From Pholiota molesta (lineage: Eukaryota; Basidiomycota; Agaricomycetes; Agaricales; Strophariaceae): a stretch of 64,000 nt of DNA. The position numbers and the translations under genes are program-made. Positions 53,932-64,000 of the stretch are shown here, piece by piece. The notes below the pieces were generated by a model. It had not been told where the DNA came from, did no database searches, and was given only the letters and a program-made list of their open reading frames with translations. Where the stretch lies: positions 620,001 to 684,000 of the forward strand of contig JACGCK010000007.1 in assembly GCA_014925825.1 (NCBI GenBank). The letters are read 5' to 3'. How positions within the stretch are numbered: the first letter of the stretch is position 1; each line of letters opens with the position of its first letter.

Positions 53932-55619
53932 AGTCAACTTCAACGCCTTCAACCCAGACGACGACCAGACGAACCTGCACATCGACGTTCAAGACGACCA
54001 CTTCCAGCACGTGCGCACGCTCGGGTCGGCGAGCGCTGTGCTGCTGAAGAACGAGCGCGGCGTGTTGCCGCTGGGGAAGAAGGATAGGAGTATCGTGCTT
54101 ATTGGCAGCGGAGCGGGTCCTGGAAAAGCTGGTCCCAATGAATTCTCCGATCAGGTGGGTTCTTTTTTTCTGTTATATACGGACAGAGCAGATGTTGATG
54201 ATATTTGATTTGTAGGGTGGCTCTGATGGTGTGCTCGCCATGGGATGGGGCTCCGGAACGGCTAACTTCACGTATCTCGTGACTGTAAGTCTCTCCTGTC
54301 CCTTCTCTTCCGGCACGTAACTTATTCTTATTGTCTTTCAAAAGCCTCTCGATGGCATTCAAAGAAAGGCGCGCCAATTCCGCACTAGCGTCTCCTGGAT
54401 GCTCGACGATTTCAACCTTCCTCGCGCCGGAAATGTGGCGAGGAAGAGGAGCGCGGCTCTTGTTTTCTTGGAGGCTGATAGCGGTGAAGGCTATATCACC
54501 GTCGACGGCAATGAAGGTGATCGGTAAGTTCTTAGCTTGCTCTTGCATATAGTTATCACCCAGTGATTGATGATAATTGGATAATTTACAGGAAGAACTT
54601 AACTGCCTGGCATGGAGGCGACGCACTCGTGCTCGCCGTTGCTGCTCAGAACAACAATACCATCGTCGTCATCAATAGCGTCGGACCGCTTATTCTCGAG
54701 CCGTGGATCGAGCATCCCAATGTTACTGCGGTACGAAAGCACTATTTTCATCCATTGTTCTGTTATCTCACCATCTACTTGTTTTACAGGTGGTTTGGGC
54801 TGGAATTCCAGGACAGGAAGTAGGCAATTCCCTCGCGGATGTGCTATACGGGGTATGGAACCCATCTGGACGTCTTCCTTACACCATCGCCAAGAACGCT
54901 GCAGATTACGGTGCCCAGCTCGTGCTTCCTGCAGCAGGGCAGAATCCAAGCGGGACAGACCCCTTGCAGATTCCTTACACCGACGGACTGAACATCGATT
55001 ACCGACACTTCGATGCTGTGAGTTTCTGGTGTACAACCGTCGTTGGAGTGAGCTCATATATGTTCCTAGAACAACATCACTCCGCGCTTTGAGTTCGGCT
55101 TCGGTCTGAGCTACACCCAGTTCAAATACAGCGGCCTCCATGTTTCCAAGATATCTGCTGTTGACTCTCCCGCCGATTTCCCGTTCATCTCGGCCTGGGA
55201 GAAGGGCAATGCGACGGCGATCGCTGAAGGCTCTTCAAGGGCTTTCTGGCTCCACAAGCCAGCCTATCAAGCGACCTTCGCTGTCCAAAATACCGGGGGT
55301 GTTGCAGGTGGAGAAGTACGTTCAATTCCGCAACTCACCTTTTGAATTGAATCTGATACTGAGTCGAATGTGACAGATCCCGCAACTCTACCTCAGCTTC
55401 CCAGCATCGGAAGGCGAACCGCCCTCTGTTCTTAGGGGATTCACGAACATCGAACTGAATCCTGGGCAGAAACAGAGCGTTACCATCACCCTCTCGAGAT
55501 ACGACCTCTCGATTTGGGACGTGGTGCAGCAGGGGTGGAGGAAGCCAGATGGTGCGATTGGCGTTTCGGTTGGCCAGAGCAGCCGTAATTTCAAGCTCAA
55601 GCAGACTCTGACGATCTGA
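51784..55619 (+). CDS. Secreted GH3 beta-glucosidase
   Basis: The start MHSAFWHWAALLPFVVALNDA is a signal peptide, followed by a Ser/Thr/Pro-rich linker. Glycoside hydrolase family 3 blocks follow: VSIATGVGWEGG, DADFVTGFPAGVNAAASWN, GKGVNVQLGPMMNMGR, AKHLVGNEQEHDR, MSDWSA with the nucleophile Asp (53522-53524), GLDMSMPGD, AVLLKNERGVLPL, VVWAGIPGQEVGNSLADVLY, NPSGRLPYT and the C-terminal fibronectin-like domain (FEFGFGLSYTQF, GGWRKPDGAIGVSVGQSS-like end). It releases glucose from beta-linked oligosaccharides outside the cell. From about 53931 to the TGA at 55617-55619 all exons fit; before that at least eight single-base losses break the frame. The codon-level conservation around them argues for sequence errors rather than a dead gene. 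Confidence 0.85.
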
Positions 55620-55821
55620 GAGAGATATACCCAACAGCAGTGGCTAGTGACTAGTGACTGACTGCATATATAAATATATCTGTATCAATGAAAGGGCTTT
55701 GTAGTGTAGCTTTCGAATGGATGTTTTTGGTTGTGAAGTTCAATCGGACCATCTTATCTGTATGAAGTTGATTTTTTACCAGCCTTACTTATTGCGAGGG
55801 CCAAGGTTTACGGGTTATTAA
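55620..55821. other. Convergent 3' spacer
   Basis: About 200 bases between the stops of the GH3 gene and the F-box gene. Nothing is seen. Confidence 0.5.
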
Positions 55822-57440
55822 TCATAACTTCCATTCGTCGACATACTTCGAAATTAATTCGTGGGGGCTTCCAGAAGCATTCTGCTTGAGGATTTTCAAG
55901 TCTATTCCCTGCTCTCTCAGCTTGACAAACTGCCGAACATTCTCTATCCCCAACCCGTCCGTAAAAATCATGTAATTGCAGGTGTAGGGTTGCGCATTCA
56001 GAATGAGCGTAAGCGCACGAAGAGGGCGGAGCTTGAAACCATCAGTGCACTCGCGAGACACCGCTGCTCGAACGTCGAAGATCTCTGATATGGAGTACCA
56101 AGAAAACGGTTTGGGGCCTTCGACCGTCAGCGATTGTAGATTTGGAAGGAACAGCGCCTGCTTGGTATGCGGGTCGACGCCCTTGGTGTCGGCCAGGTTC
56201 TTGATGAGTTTTCCCAGCGTCTCGGTGGTTCTGATGTGCGATAGAGTGAGGTCTGTCAGCGACGGCGTCGATCTGAGAAGCTTGATTTCTTGGTCGTCCA
56301 TCGCCCCGTATATGCCCAAGGATAAATCATTCACGCCTAACGAGGATCGAGAGAGAAAGGCGATCATGCTCCTAAGAAGGAACGGAAACGTTGGGTCGCA
56401 GTAGGCGAAACTCCGAAGAGCCGGCAAGGATATGAGGTCGAGAAACAGTTCAGGAAGTTCAATGGCAAAGAATGATCCTAGGCGCAGCGTCTGGAGTTCG
56501 GGGTGTGTAGTAGCTTTTAAGTGAACGGTTTCGCTCTGTTCTGCAGACGTGATACGGACGTCGCAATGTTGGAGTTTTGGCGCTGTCTGCAAAAGCTTGA
56601 AGCAGGTGGTGATCGGCAGAGACACGCCGAATTTGACGAAGACGAGGTTCGCCCATTCTATATCCAGATGTTTGAACTCCAAGCAACACATACGAATCAC
56701 GCGGGGGCTATGTCGCGAGTTGAGGTGCAAAGCGGGGGTAAGATCAGGAGGGTCTCGATCTGTGCGGCAAAGATGGAGACTCTGGAGGGAGGAAGGCGGT
56801 TCAATTTCTTGATTATCACAGATGCGGAGCAAGTGTATATGAGGGAGTTTCAGGGATACGTGCTGCCACCGGCGTGAATATGCGATGACGGCGTCGGTGA
56901 TAGGAATAACTGTGCGCAGGTCTACACTGGTTGGATTCCTCATCGCGTTTGTGTAGAGATTGATGGACAGCGGCAGCTCGCCCGAACGACCCAGCCACTC
57001 TTGCGCCATTCCCGGAATCTGGTCGAACGCCTTATGGCGGTAGACGTCGATAGATATCGAAGACCACAAGCCGGGCGTCGACCAGGCGATCTGGCGCCAG
57101 CCGCGACACACGGCGCCGAAGATGAGCGGCTCGGCGGCCATCACGTTGCAGGAGTCAGAGTGCCAGCATGGATTGACCGCCATTGAGGTGCACCAGAGAA
57201 AATGGAGGATATAACTTCAAAGGGAAAGTTGGAGAGGAGGGAGTCGTGGAGCTGGTTGACCTCGGACTTTAGGGCTACGCGCTGGTTTATGAGGGCTGCA
57301 TGTTTTCTTTCCAGTTCTGCGATTTCGTCATCCAGGTTCGTCAGTTTATAGCATGCCCAACATGGTTCGGGAGGATGCAGCGTGCATGGTCGGTCTAGGG
57401 GGGTATTTGCTGCCGTGGTTTGGATACATGTTATAGCCAT
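55822..57440 (-). CDS. F-box/LRR-like protein
   Basis: The proposed ATG at 57440 begins MAITCIQTTAANTP. A Cys-containing stretch and a coiled coil follow (LDDEIAELERKHAALINQRV), then the F-box start LLSNFPFEVISSIF. The second part, open from 57183 to the stop at 55822, gives FGAVCRGWRQIAWSTPGLW, the usual second half of agaricomycete F-box proteins, and then irregular leucine-rich repeats (LQHCDVRIT, LQTLRLGSFF, LTDLTLSHIR). The two parts overlap in different frames near 57141-57210, and no clean GT-AG intron links them, so the junction is unresolved. Such proteins bring substrates to SCF ubiquitin ligases. Confidence 0.7.
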
Positions 57441-59251
57441 TGTGCCATGGATGATTTTGTAAACTGTTGAAATCGGGCGTATCATAAGAAAGGTCGTAAA
57501 GAGCAAGCAGGACTCACGAGTCACACTGAAGACATCCGAAATTCCGAGACCTATGTCACTCGGTACCAAAGGTAACCTTCGTTAGTCTCAGCTATATTCA
57601 GACTCGTTAGAAGGCGTAAAAGTGCGATAGGAGAACAATGATCGCGATCTATAAAAGGTTTGGAAGGGAATACATACGAAAGAACGGAGCAGGGATATTT
57701 TGATCTCTCTTATATGGTGCATCATTCCTCTAAAAGTTGAAATCATAGCAAATATGGAGTATAAATACAATCAATCGCTGATAGCGGCGAGGTAGCTCTG
57801 AAGAAGAGATGAGATGTAAGTGATGGAAATTATGACCAATCTCACCTCGCGTTCCTCCAGAAACTCCAGATACGTGAGGGCAACTGCAACCAGAAGCTCG
57901 TTTCAACGCCCACTAATCTCTCTCTGCCTTGTCAATCTCGATCAAACCTGTCAACGACCGTACGGTAAGCATTGGCGTACGATCATGGAAAACCAGCAAC
58001 GGTATATGGATGTGGGATTGCGGTTCCAAAATAGAGATAGACGACTGGTGCGGCGCCGCAATTGACACCATGGATGCATATGGAGGGGGCGGGCTCGTAG
58101 GAAGTGCGGGGACCACGCGCGAAGGGTGAATGAATTTGAGTGGGAGGGTTGGGAGCTTCTCAACACGGAAAGCGCGCGTGCGAAGAAAGAGCTGGTCTCT
58201 GGTTGTTCAACTGGTTGCGAGGAATGCGCGGCTAGAAGGAATTGGGTGATCTGGGAAGAGAGGGTTTGGGGGACGACGTGAAGCCTCTTTGGTTTCGGCT
58301 CGGAGACCCTGCTTCGTTCTTGGGAGATGGCGGACGTATGCTAATTGATGCTGTAGGGGTCGGAGGGTATGAATGGATGCTTGAAGAACTAGAGGTGCTT
58401 TCTCGCCTTGGAGGGTGAATTGAGATTTGATTCTGGGAGAAGTACGGGGGGTGTTGGGATGTTGGTCCTGGTGTGGAACGTCATGGCTGCTTCTGTGTGA
58501 AGTGTTGAGCTTGATGAAACGGGCGTCAACGGGATGAATACGCCAGGTGGAAATGCTGGAGATCTGATTCGGATGTACCATCCTCGTAATGGGCGGTGTA
58601 TCGACCATTGTACTGTACTTGTTGCGTTGTGCTGTCGCAATCATAGCCTCATTATAAGCTATCATCCTAGGATTATAATAGATAAACTCACAACAACGTT
58701 CTCGACGATCTCATCATCGCCAAGGAATCTTTCCTTCAGAGTTAATTGAGGAATACATTTACATTTTACGTTGGAATAATTCACTCACTTTGTACCAAAT
58801 TATTTTGTCTGAGCCCTCTTCGGATACATTTACTCTCATGTCCTGAAGTACATCTGTTCTGAAAGTGTTCCGAGTAAGGATGGCAATCAACAAAGAATCA
58901 AAATTCGCTCACGTATGCACAATATATCGTGATGTTCCGGTGTTCGAAGGTCCTGCCTGGTTTTGTGGAAGATCTGTTTGCATTTTCACGAATTGAATCA
59001 ATAATAATAAGGTCAAGGTAGCGTCCCAAAGGTTGGAGGATATCAAAGTCGACGTCAAGTCGATGCGCAACGGCGTTGCCACAAGCACAAGCCGCTTGGC
59101 GGGCCCAGGCGGGCCCGGCCCGATGATTGTGTTTGGACATTCTTGCCAAACAAAGCGGACGCGAAGACGGCCCGGGTCGGTGTCCACTGTCGACGTTGTC
59201 CAACGTTGGTCCAACGCGACGCTGAGGCCGACAACGAGAGCTAAGCCTTCT
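57441..59251. other. Intergenic region; 5' region of COQ8 gene
   Basis: No gene is supported. The frame of the COQ8 gene is open upstream from 59252 to about 59033, with an ATG near 59063, but that stretch is Gly/Arg-rich and more likely leader. A palindrome ATCCTAGGAT occurs near 58667. Confidence 0.4.
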
Positions 59252-62077
59252 ATGCCGCCAGGGCCTGCCTACAACTGGCTATGCGTCCTTCACTCTACTG
59301 CCGAAATTATATCTCACGCAGCCCGGTACAAAGCAACGCAGGTCGCACCAAATGCCTTGGCGTCATACGCGAATCCTCGAAAGCGGAGGAGAACGGATGG
59401 TCCGCAAGAACACGAGAGCGCTTTTACTCCTGCGACGGGGCTTCAGGAACATGCGAAATATACTCCAGCCTTCGTGGATACGAAACACGAATCCAAAAAG
59501 CAACCCGATACAGAGCCTGTTAAGCAAGTTGAAGTGGATAAAAAGGAGTCGGTACGTAGTATTATATTTCCTACTTACTTCCTATAACAAACGTTGTTTA
59601 TAGAGCTCATTTGGATCGTCAATAACTCCTGCCCAGACGTTGGAAAAGGATTTGGTTCCCGACGAGGTATCGCCTCTACCCAGGGGGGAGCCCTTGAATA
59701 TCCCAACAATCGTAGCAAACGAACCTACGGATGCTGCAGTTGACCCGCGAGAACATGAAAGCGCTTTTACTCCTGCGACGGAGCTTCAGGAACATGTGAA
59801 ATCTACTCCTGCTTTCGTGGATACGAAACACGAACCCAAAAAGCAACCCGATATAGAGCCTGTTAAGCCAGTTGAAGTGGATAAAAAGGAATTGGTACGT
59901 AGTATCATATTTCCTACTTACTTCCTACTATAACACCCCTTGTTTATAGAGCTCATTTGGATCGTCAATAACTTCTTCGCAGACTTTGGAAAAGGATTTG
60001 ATTCCCGACGAGGTATCGCCTCCAGCCAGGGGGTCGCCAACTACGGTAGAGCCCTTAAATATCCCAACAGTCGTAGCAAACGAACCTACTGCAGTTCACT
60101 TATGGGAACATAGAGAACTTGAAACAGGACTGGAAGTGACCCAGGAACCGAAGGTAGGTGGCAACCCTGCCTCATACTTCGTTTCTTTACTCACAATGCC
60201 TCTTCCCCGTTTTAGATTTTAGAGCCTACATCTCAGATATATCCTCTACCCATAACTCGCAATCTCCAGTCGTCTAAAGTCCCTTCTTCACGGATTGGGA
60301 GACTATTCCATTACGGAGGTATTCAGGTGCCTCCAACACGTTCAACTTGCTGCTTAAACTGGGTTCTACAGGACTAGCAGCATCTCTAGGCTATGGTGCA
60401 GCGTCCGAAGTCCTTCGCCGTACAGGGACTGGATCCCAGGACCAGTCCTCCATCATGATGACTGAGGCAAATATTAAGCGCCTCGTATCAAAGCTATCGC
60501 AAATGCGCGGCGCGGCGCTGAAGCTGGGGCAGTTTATGAGCATTCAAGGTAAGTTGTTTCTGTGAGGCGCTGCCGCTCATTGAACTGAATATTATTAGAT
60601 ACCCATATGTTACCCCCGGAAATCGACAAAATCTTTCGCAGGGTCCAAGACAGCGCTCATTACATGCCAGATTGGCAAATGGAGGTGACTTCCCTTTCCA
60701 CTTTCGCTCAGATTCGCGCTCAAGTTTGATATAGCAAGTCATGTCCAGCGCCCTCGGACCATCATGGTCGGACAACTTTGTCTCTTTCGACCGGATCCCA
60801 TTCGCCGCTGCGTCCATCGGGCAGGTGCATACGGCCACCCTCGCGCCTTCTGTATCCCCCACGGGCAAAGAAGAGCGCGTCGCTGTGAAGATCCAGTTTC
60901 CCAATATCGTCAACTCCATTGAGAGTGATCTGGGCTATATCAAGATCTTGCTCACAGCGGGAAAACTGCTACCGAAGGGCATGTTCTTGGACAAGACTAT
61001 CCAGGTGTGTTTCTTCTGTGGTGGTGTAGAGGAGTTTCTGATTAGAGATATTTAGGCAATGAAGACGGAATTGGCAGACGAATGCGATTATGTCCGAGAA
61101 GCGTCTTTCCTCAGAGCTTTCCGCTCGCCCGAATATCTGGGCAATGATCGCCGCTTCAAGGTGCCGTGGGTTTGGGATGGGAGCACGTCGACGGTGCTTG
61201 TGATGGAAAGAGTCGATGGTGTTAGCGTTGGGGAAGCGAATGCGCAGCATTTGACACAAAAAGATAGAGATGAGGTGTGTGACTTTCTAGTCGCATCAAT
61301 AATATACTGACGGGAGATATTTCATTGCACTTTCTTGTGTAGATTTCTGCTGGCATCATCGAGCTGTGTCTGAAGGAGCTTTTCGAGCTACGCACCATGC
61401 AAACCGACCCAAATTGGACGAACTTCCTTTGGAATGCCCAAACGCGTCAGGTGAGTATTATCGTGCAGTCACTATCATGAACAGTTCTAATACTGCTATC
61501 ATATGCAGATTGAACTAGTTGACTTTGGCGCAACCCGAACTTATTCAAAGGAGTTCATGGACAATTGGTTCTCCATTCTCCAGGCGGCCGCCTTGGGTGA
61601 CAGAGAGGCGTGTATCGAGTGGAGCCTGAAAATCGGATACTTGACAGGCGAAGAAAACGAGGTGGGCGATCCCACTCCTTGAAAAAACTCTCAGCGATTC
61701 ACATGGAAACGGTGTATATTCAGGTAATGCTCGACGCGCACGTCAAGTCCATGACGCTGCTCGCTACTCCCTTCAAAGCCGAAACGCCCCAACCCTTTTC
61801 ATTCGGGCAAGGGAGCCAATGGGCCGACATCACGGCTGAGATCCGCGCGCAGATACCGGTGATGCTGCAGCACAGGCTTACGCCTCCCCCTAAGGAGACA
61901 TACAGTTTGAATAGGTGGGTGGTTTGAGAATCCAGGCAGGCGTCGCTAATGTACTTGTTTTTCCTCATCAGAAAATTAAGTGGGTCGTTCCTTTTGGCTT
62001 CCCGCTTAGGTGCCAGTGTGGATACCAAGACGATTTGGGACAAGGTGGTTGGGAAGTATAGATTAGGCGATATTTAA
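59252..62077 (+). CDS. COQ8: COQ8/ADCK-type atypical kinase (ABC1 family), ubiquinone biosynthesis
   Basis: Twelve exons (59252-59551, 59604-59894, 59950-60153, 60216-60318, 60372-60548, 60599-60684, 60735-61004, 61056-61274, 61343-61450, 61509-61661, 61724-61914, 61972-62077) join in frame to 735 residues. ABC1 hallmarks are all present: the KxGQ motif in RGAALKLGQFMSIQ near 350, the Ala-rich loop FAAASIGQVH near 411, Lys in VAVKIQFP near 439, ECDYVREASFLRAF, LVMERVDGVSVGE, DPNWTNFLW near 577, and LVDFGATR (DFG) near 591. The protein supports coenzyme Q assembly at the mitochondrial inner membrane. The N-terminus is unusually long because one exon-intron unit is duplicated (see 59408-60099). 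The start at MPPGPAYNWL fits the usual family beginning. Confidence 0.92.
59408..60099 (+). repeat. Tandem exon-plus-intron duplication inside COQ8
   Basis: Unit 1 (59408-59750) and unit 2 (59751-60099) each encode EHESAFTPAT, TPAFVDTKHE, KKQPD, EPVK and VEVDKKE. A short intron starting GTACGTAGTAT and ending TTTATAG follows, then SSFGSSIT, LEKDL, PDEVSP, EPLNIPT and VANEPT. The period is 343-346 bp. The introns are duplicated too (52 and 55 bp), so the event was at the DNA level. Both copies are in frame and under correct splicing. Confidence 0.9.
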
Positions 62078-63260
62078 TATTATCACTGACATTTTAATAT
62101 ATCGCGGTTGAAGAGGCTGGAACGTAAAGCACACCCGGAAGCGATTCCAAAGACACAGTCTAAGGATGTTGTCAAAAGTAATGATCTCTTTTTCACTCGA
62201 AGCTGATGGATTATGGGTCACAATTTTCTCTGCTGTGTATACGCTACCTAATTCTACTTGTTATCTCCTTGTAAACCTCCAGTACATAGTAGGGCCATAA
62301 ATTCATTTAGGAAGCAATGAAGTCAGTAAGTTCAGGCATGCGAAGAAACAATGTTTGAACACGAAGCATGGGCGCTTAATTTCAGAACCAGGAATAAATG
62401 AAAAATGCGTTGATCCAGGCAGATACAATTGTTCGATTAACTCATTTGCTTAACAACTCTTGATTGACTTACAAGTTAAAATGTCTCAAGGAAAATCAGG
62501 AGCGCGAACACAAAATACAAATAATTGAAAACCAATAATCACAATAGCGAGCGGAAAGAAAAGAATCAACACGAGTACACTACTTCGAGACACATTAGGT
62601 TACGCTTGGTTCTTTAGATGCTCTTACATTCAGGCGGCGACTATTTTACTGAGGCGTCTCTTGAGGCTTCGTACTCTTCGTGGTTTCAAGCTTGTCAGTA
62701 ACTTGATGTTCAAGACAAGACTTTACCGATAAATTATTTGAGTTGCATTGTGAATGTATTGACTCGATTTATTACTCCCAGATTCCTATAAAAACATAGC
62801 ATGAGTAAGGCGAAGGCGTTAGATGCAAGAGAGACAGGACATACCAAGTACAATTAAAAGTTCAGTCGAATATCCACAATTCGTCGGACCCGCGCGAAGC
62901 GGGTAGAAGGAAAAAATTATGTTGCTCTGCAGAAATCAACATCTCAGAATGGCTTGCAAGTCAAAGACTGTCGCGAAGACAGCTTCGGTGCAGCTCAGTT
63001 CCGAGGGTTGTTCTGTTCAGATGCATGAATGAACAGCTTGCAAAAGCGAAGCATGTTCATTTCGAGCAGACGGCTGGCCGAAGGTACAATAGTCCCCAGG
63101 TCAGACACGTCCACCCAAAGGGGGCTCCATCAAGAGGATCGATCCAAGGAGGTTGCCAGGGCCATTACAGCAGTTGAAGGAGAAAGCCTAGAGAATCTTT
63201 CAGACTTTGAGGCGATCCGAAGGCCGAGTATTCCAAACAAGCAAACAGTAAAATAAAAGG
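62078..63260. other. Intergenic region
   Basis: AT-rich spacer without a supportable gene. A small hairpin ACCCGC/GCGGGT lies near 62890. Confidence 0.45.
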
Positions 63261-63664
63261 GACGGGCGCTTAGCTAGAAAAATCACGTAAGTAATGGAAA
63301 TAAACACAAAATAAAGAACAGGAAATACCGGATAGATCTGACACTGGGGTCAGAGCAGGACAGGATACGATCGAAGGTAGAACGCTGCCCATCAAGCTCC
63401 GATCCCAGATGACATTGAAGCCGCTGTGAGTGATGCAAGCCAGAGTGATGAACGAGGCGAGAGGACGGGCGCTAAGCTACGTAGAAAAAGCACGTAAGTA
63501 ATAGAAATAAACACAAAAAGAAGACCAGGGAATACCGGATAGCTCCGACACTGGGACCAGAGCAGGACAGGCTACGATCGAAGGTAGAACGCTGCCCATC
63601 AAGCTCCGATCCCAGATGGCATTGAAGCCGCTGTGCGTGGTGCAAGGCAGAGCGAACGAGGCAT
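63261..63664. repeat. Two-copy tandem repeat, period 203 bp
   Basis: Copy 1 63261-63463 and copy 2 63464-63664 share GACGGGCGCT, CACGTAAGTAAT, ATACCGGATAG, CAGAGCAGGACAGG and CTGCCCATCAAGCTCCGATC in order, about 90 percent alike by eye. No protein is recognisable. Confidence 0.85.
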
Positions 63665-64000
63665 AGTATGACCGCTACCCATAGGAAGGCATCGATGAGA
63701 TACGCAAGCCAACGTTCACCGGGAGGGGTAATAACGATTAATGGGATACGATGTAGCCACTCTCCACGCTCTTGGGGCATGGGTGGGATGCGTTATGCCT
63801 CATTTCGTCATCGACCCCGCCCATAGCCAGCCTGAGATGGCGAAGGTGGTGGCGAGCGAGGGGTACCTGTGCATGCTCAACGGGTCAGACATAAAGTGGC
63901 AAATAGTACGACGTGACACGTACAGTAAAGTTGATGAACCAGTCAGGCGTCAGCTGGTGGTGCGGAGTCGAGTCAATCTCTAGGAGTAAAGTAGGTCTAG
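63665..64000. other. Window end, no supportable gene
   Basis: An 80-codon frame at 63741-63983 has no recognisable motif and no promoter or intron support. Confidence 0.35.

Noticed and set aside
58207..58665. 152-residue minus frame
   Set aside because: Composition and lack of motifs or neighbours suggest chance.

Overview
This window reads as nuclear DNA of a filamentous basidiomycete, most likely an agaricomycete. Protein genes are split by many 50-70 bp GT-AG introns, and several gene types are typical of that group: a NACHT NTPase, a CmcJ/AsaB-type oxygenase, SKN1/KRE6-type GH16 and GH3 glycosidases, F-box proteins, and a tyrosine-recombinase retrotransposon. The species cannot be named from sequence alone. 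Gene density is low and gene relics and duplications are common, so most of the window is accessory rather than core.

Left part (1-19 kb): the 3' end of a C2H2 zinc-finger gene; about 3.5 kb of AT-rich spacer with a 165-bp tandem repeat; a damaged single-pass membrane-protein gene (4.7-6.0 kb); a complete Ngaro/PAT-type retrotransposon (6662-13213) with identical split direct repeats and three intact reading frames (Gag-like, RT-RNase H, tyrosine recombinase); a three-exon CmcJ/AsaB-like oxygenase gene (13.7-14.7 kb, minus); and a signal-peptide gene whose body is a minisatellite encoding Arg/His-rich dodecapeptide repeats (15.9-16.6 kb, minus).

Middle part (19-45 kb): a NACHT gene without a repeat domain (19.3-21.4 kb), then a family of four five-exon C2H2 genes (25.2, 30.4, 39.5 and 42.8 kb; the 30.4-kb copy is broken). 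Three of the four lie tail-to-tail with a copy or relic of a GC-rich gene encoding a 437-residue protein (best copy 37.8-39.1 kb), so the pair moves as a module. Two of these modules form a tandem 3.5-kb duplication (38.7-41.7 and 42.2-44.8 kb). An OTU-type deubiquitinase gene (32.6-35.0 kb, minus) lies between them.

Right part (45-64 kb): a caspase-domain fragment, a GH16 beta-glucan-synthesis gene (47.4-50.3 kb), a secreted GH3 beta-glucosidase gene (51.8-55.6 kb), an F-box/LRR-like gene (minus), and a 12-exon COQ8/ABC1 atypical-kinase gene (59.3-62.1 kb) with an internal exon-plus-intron duplication. The 3' end of the GH16 gene and the 5' two-thirds of the GH3 gene are peppered with apparent one-base deletions confined to about 49.94-53.93 kb. 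This looks like a poorly polished assembly patch rather than gene decay.
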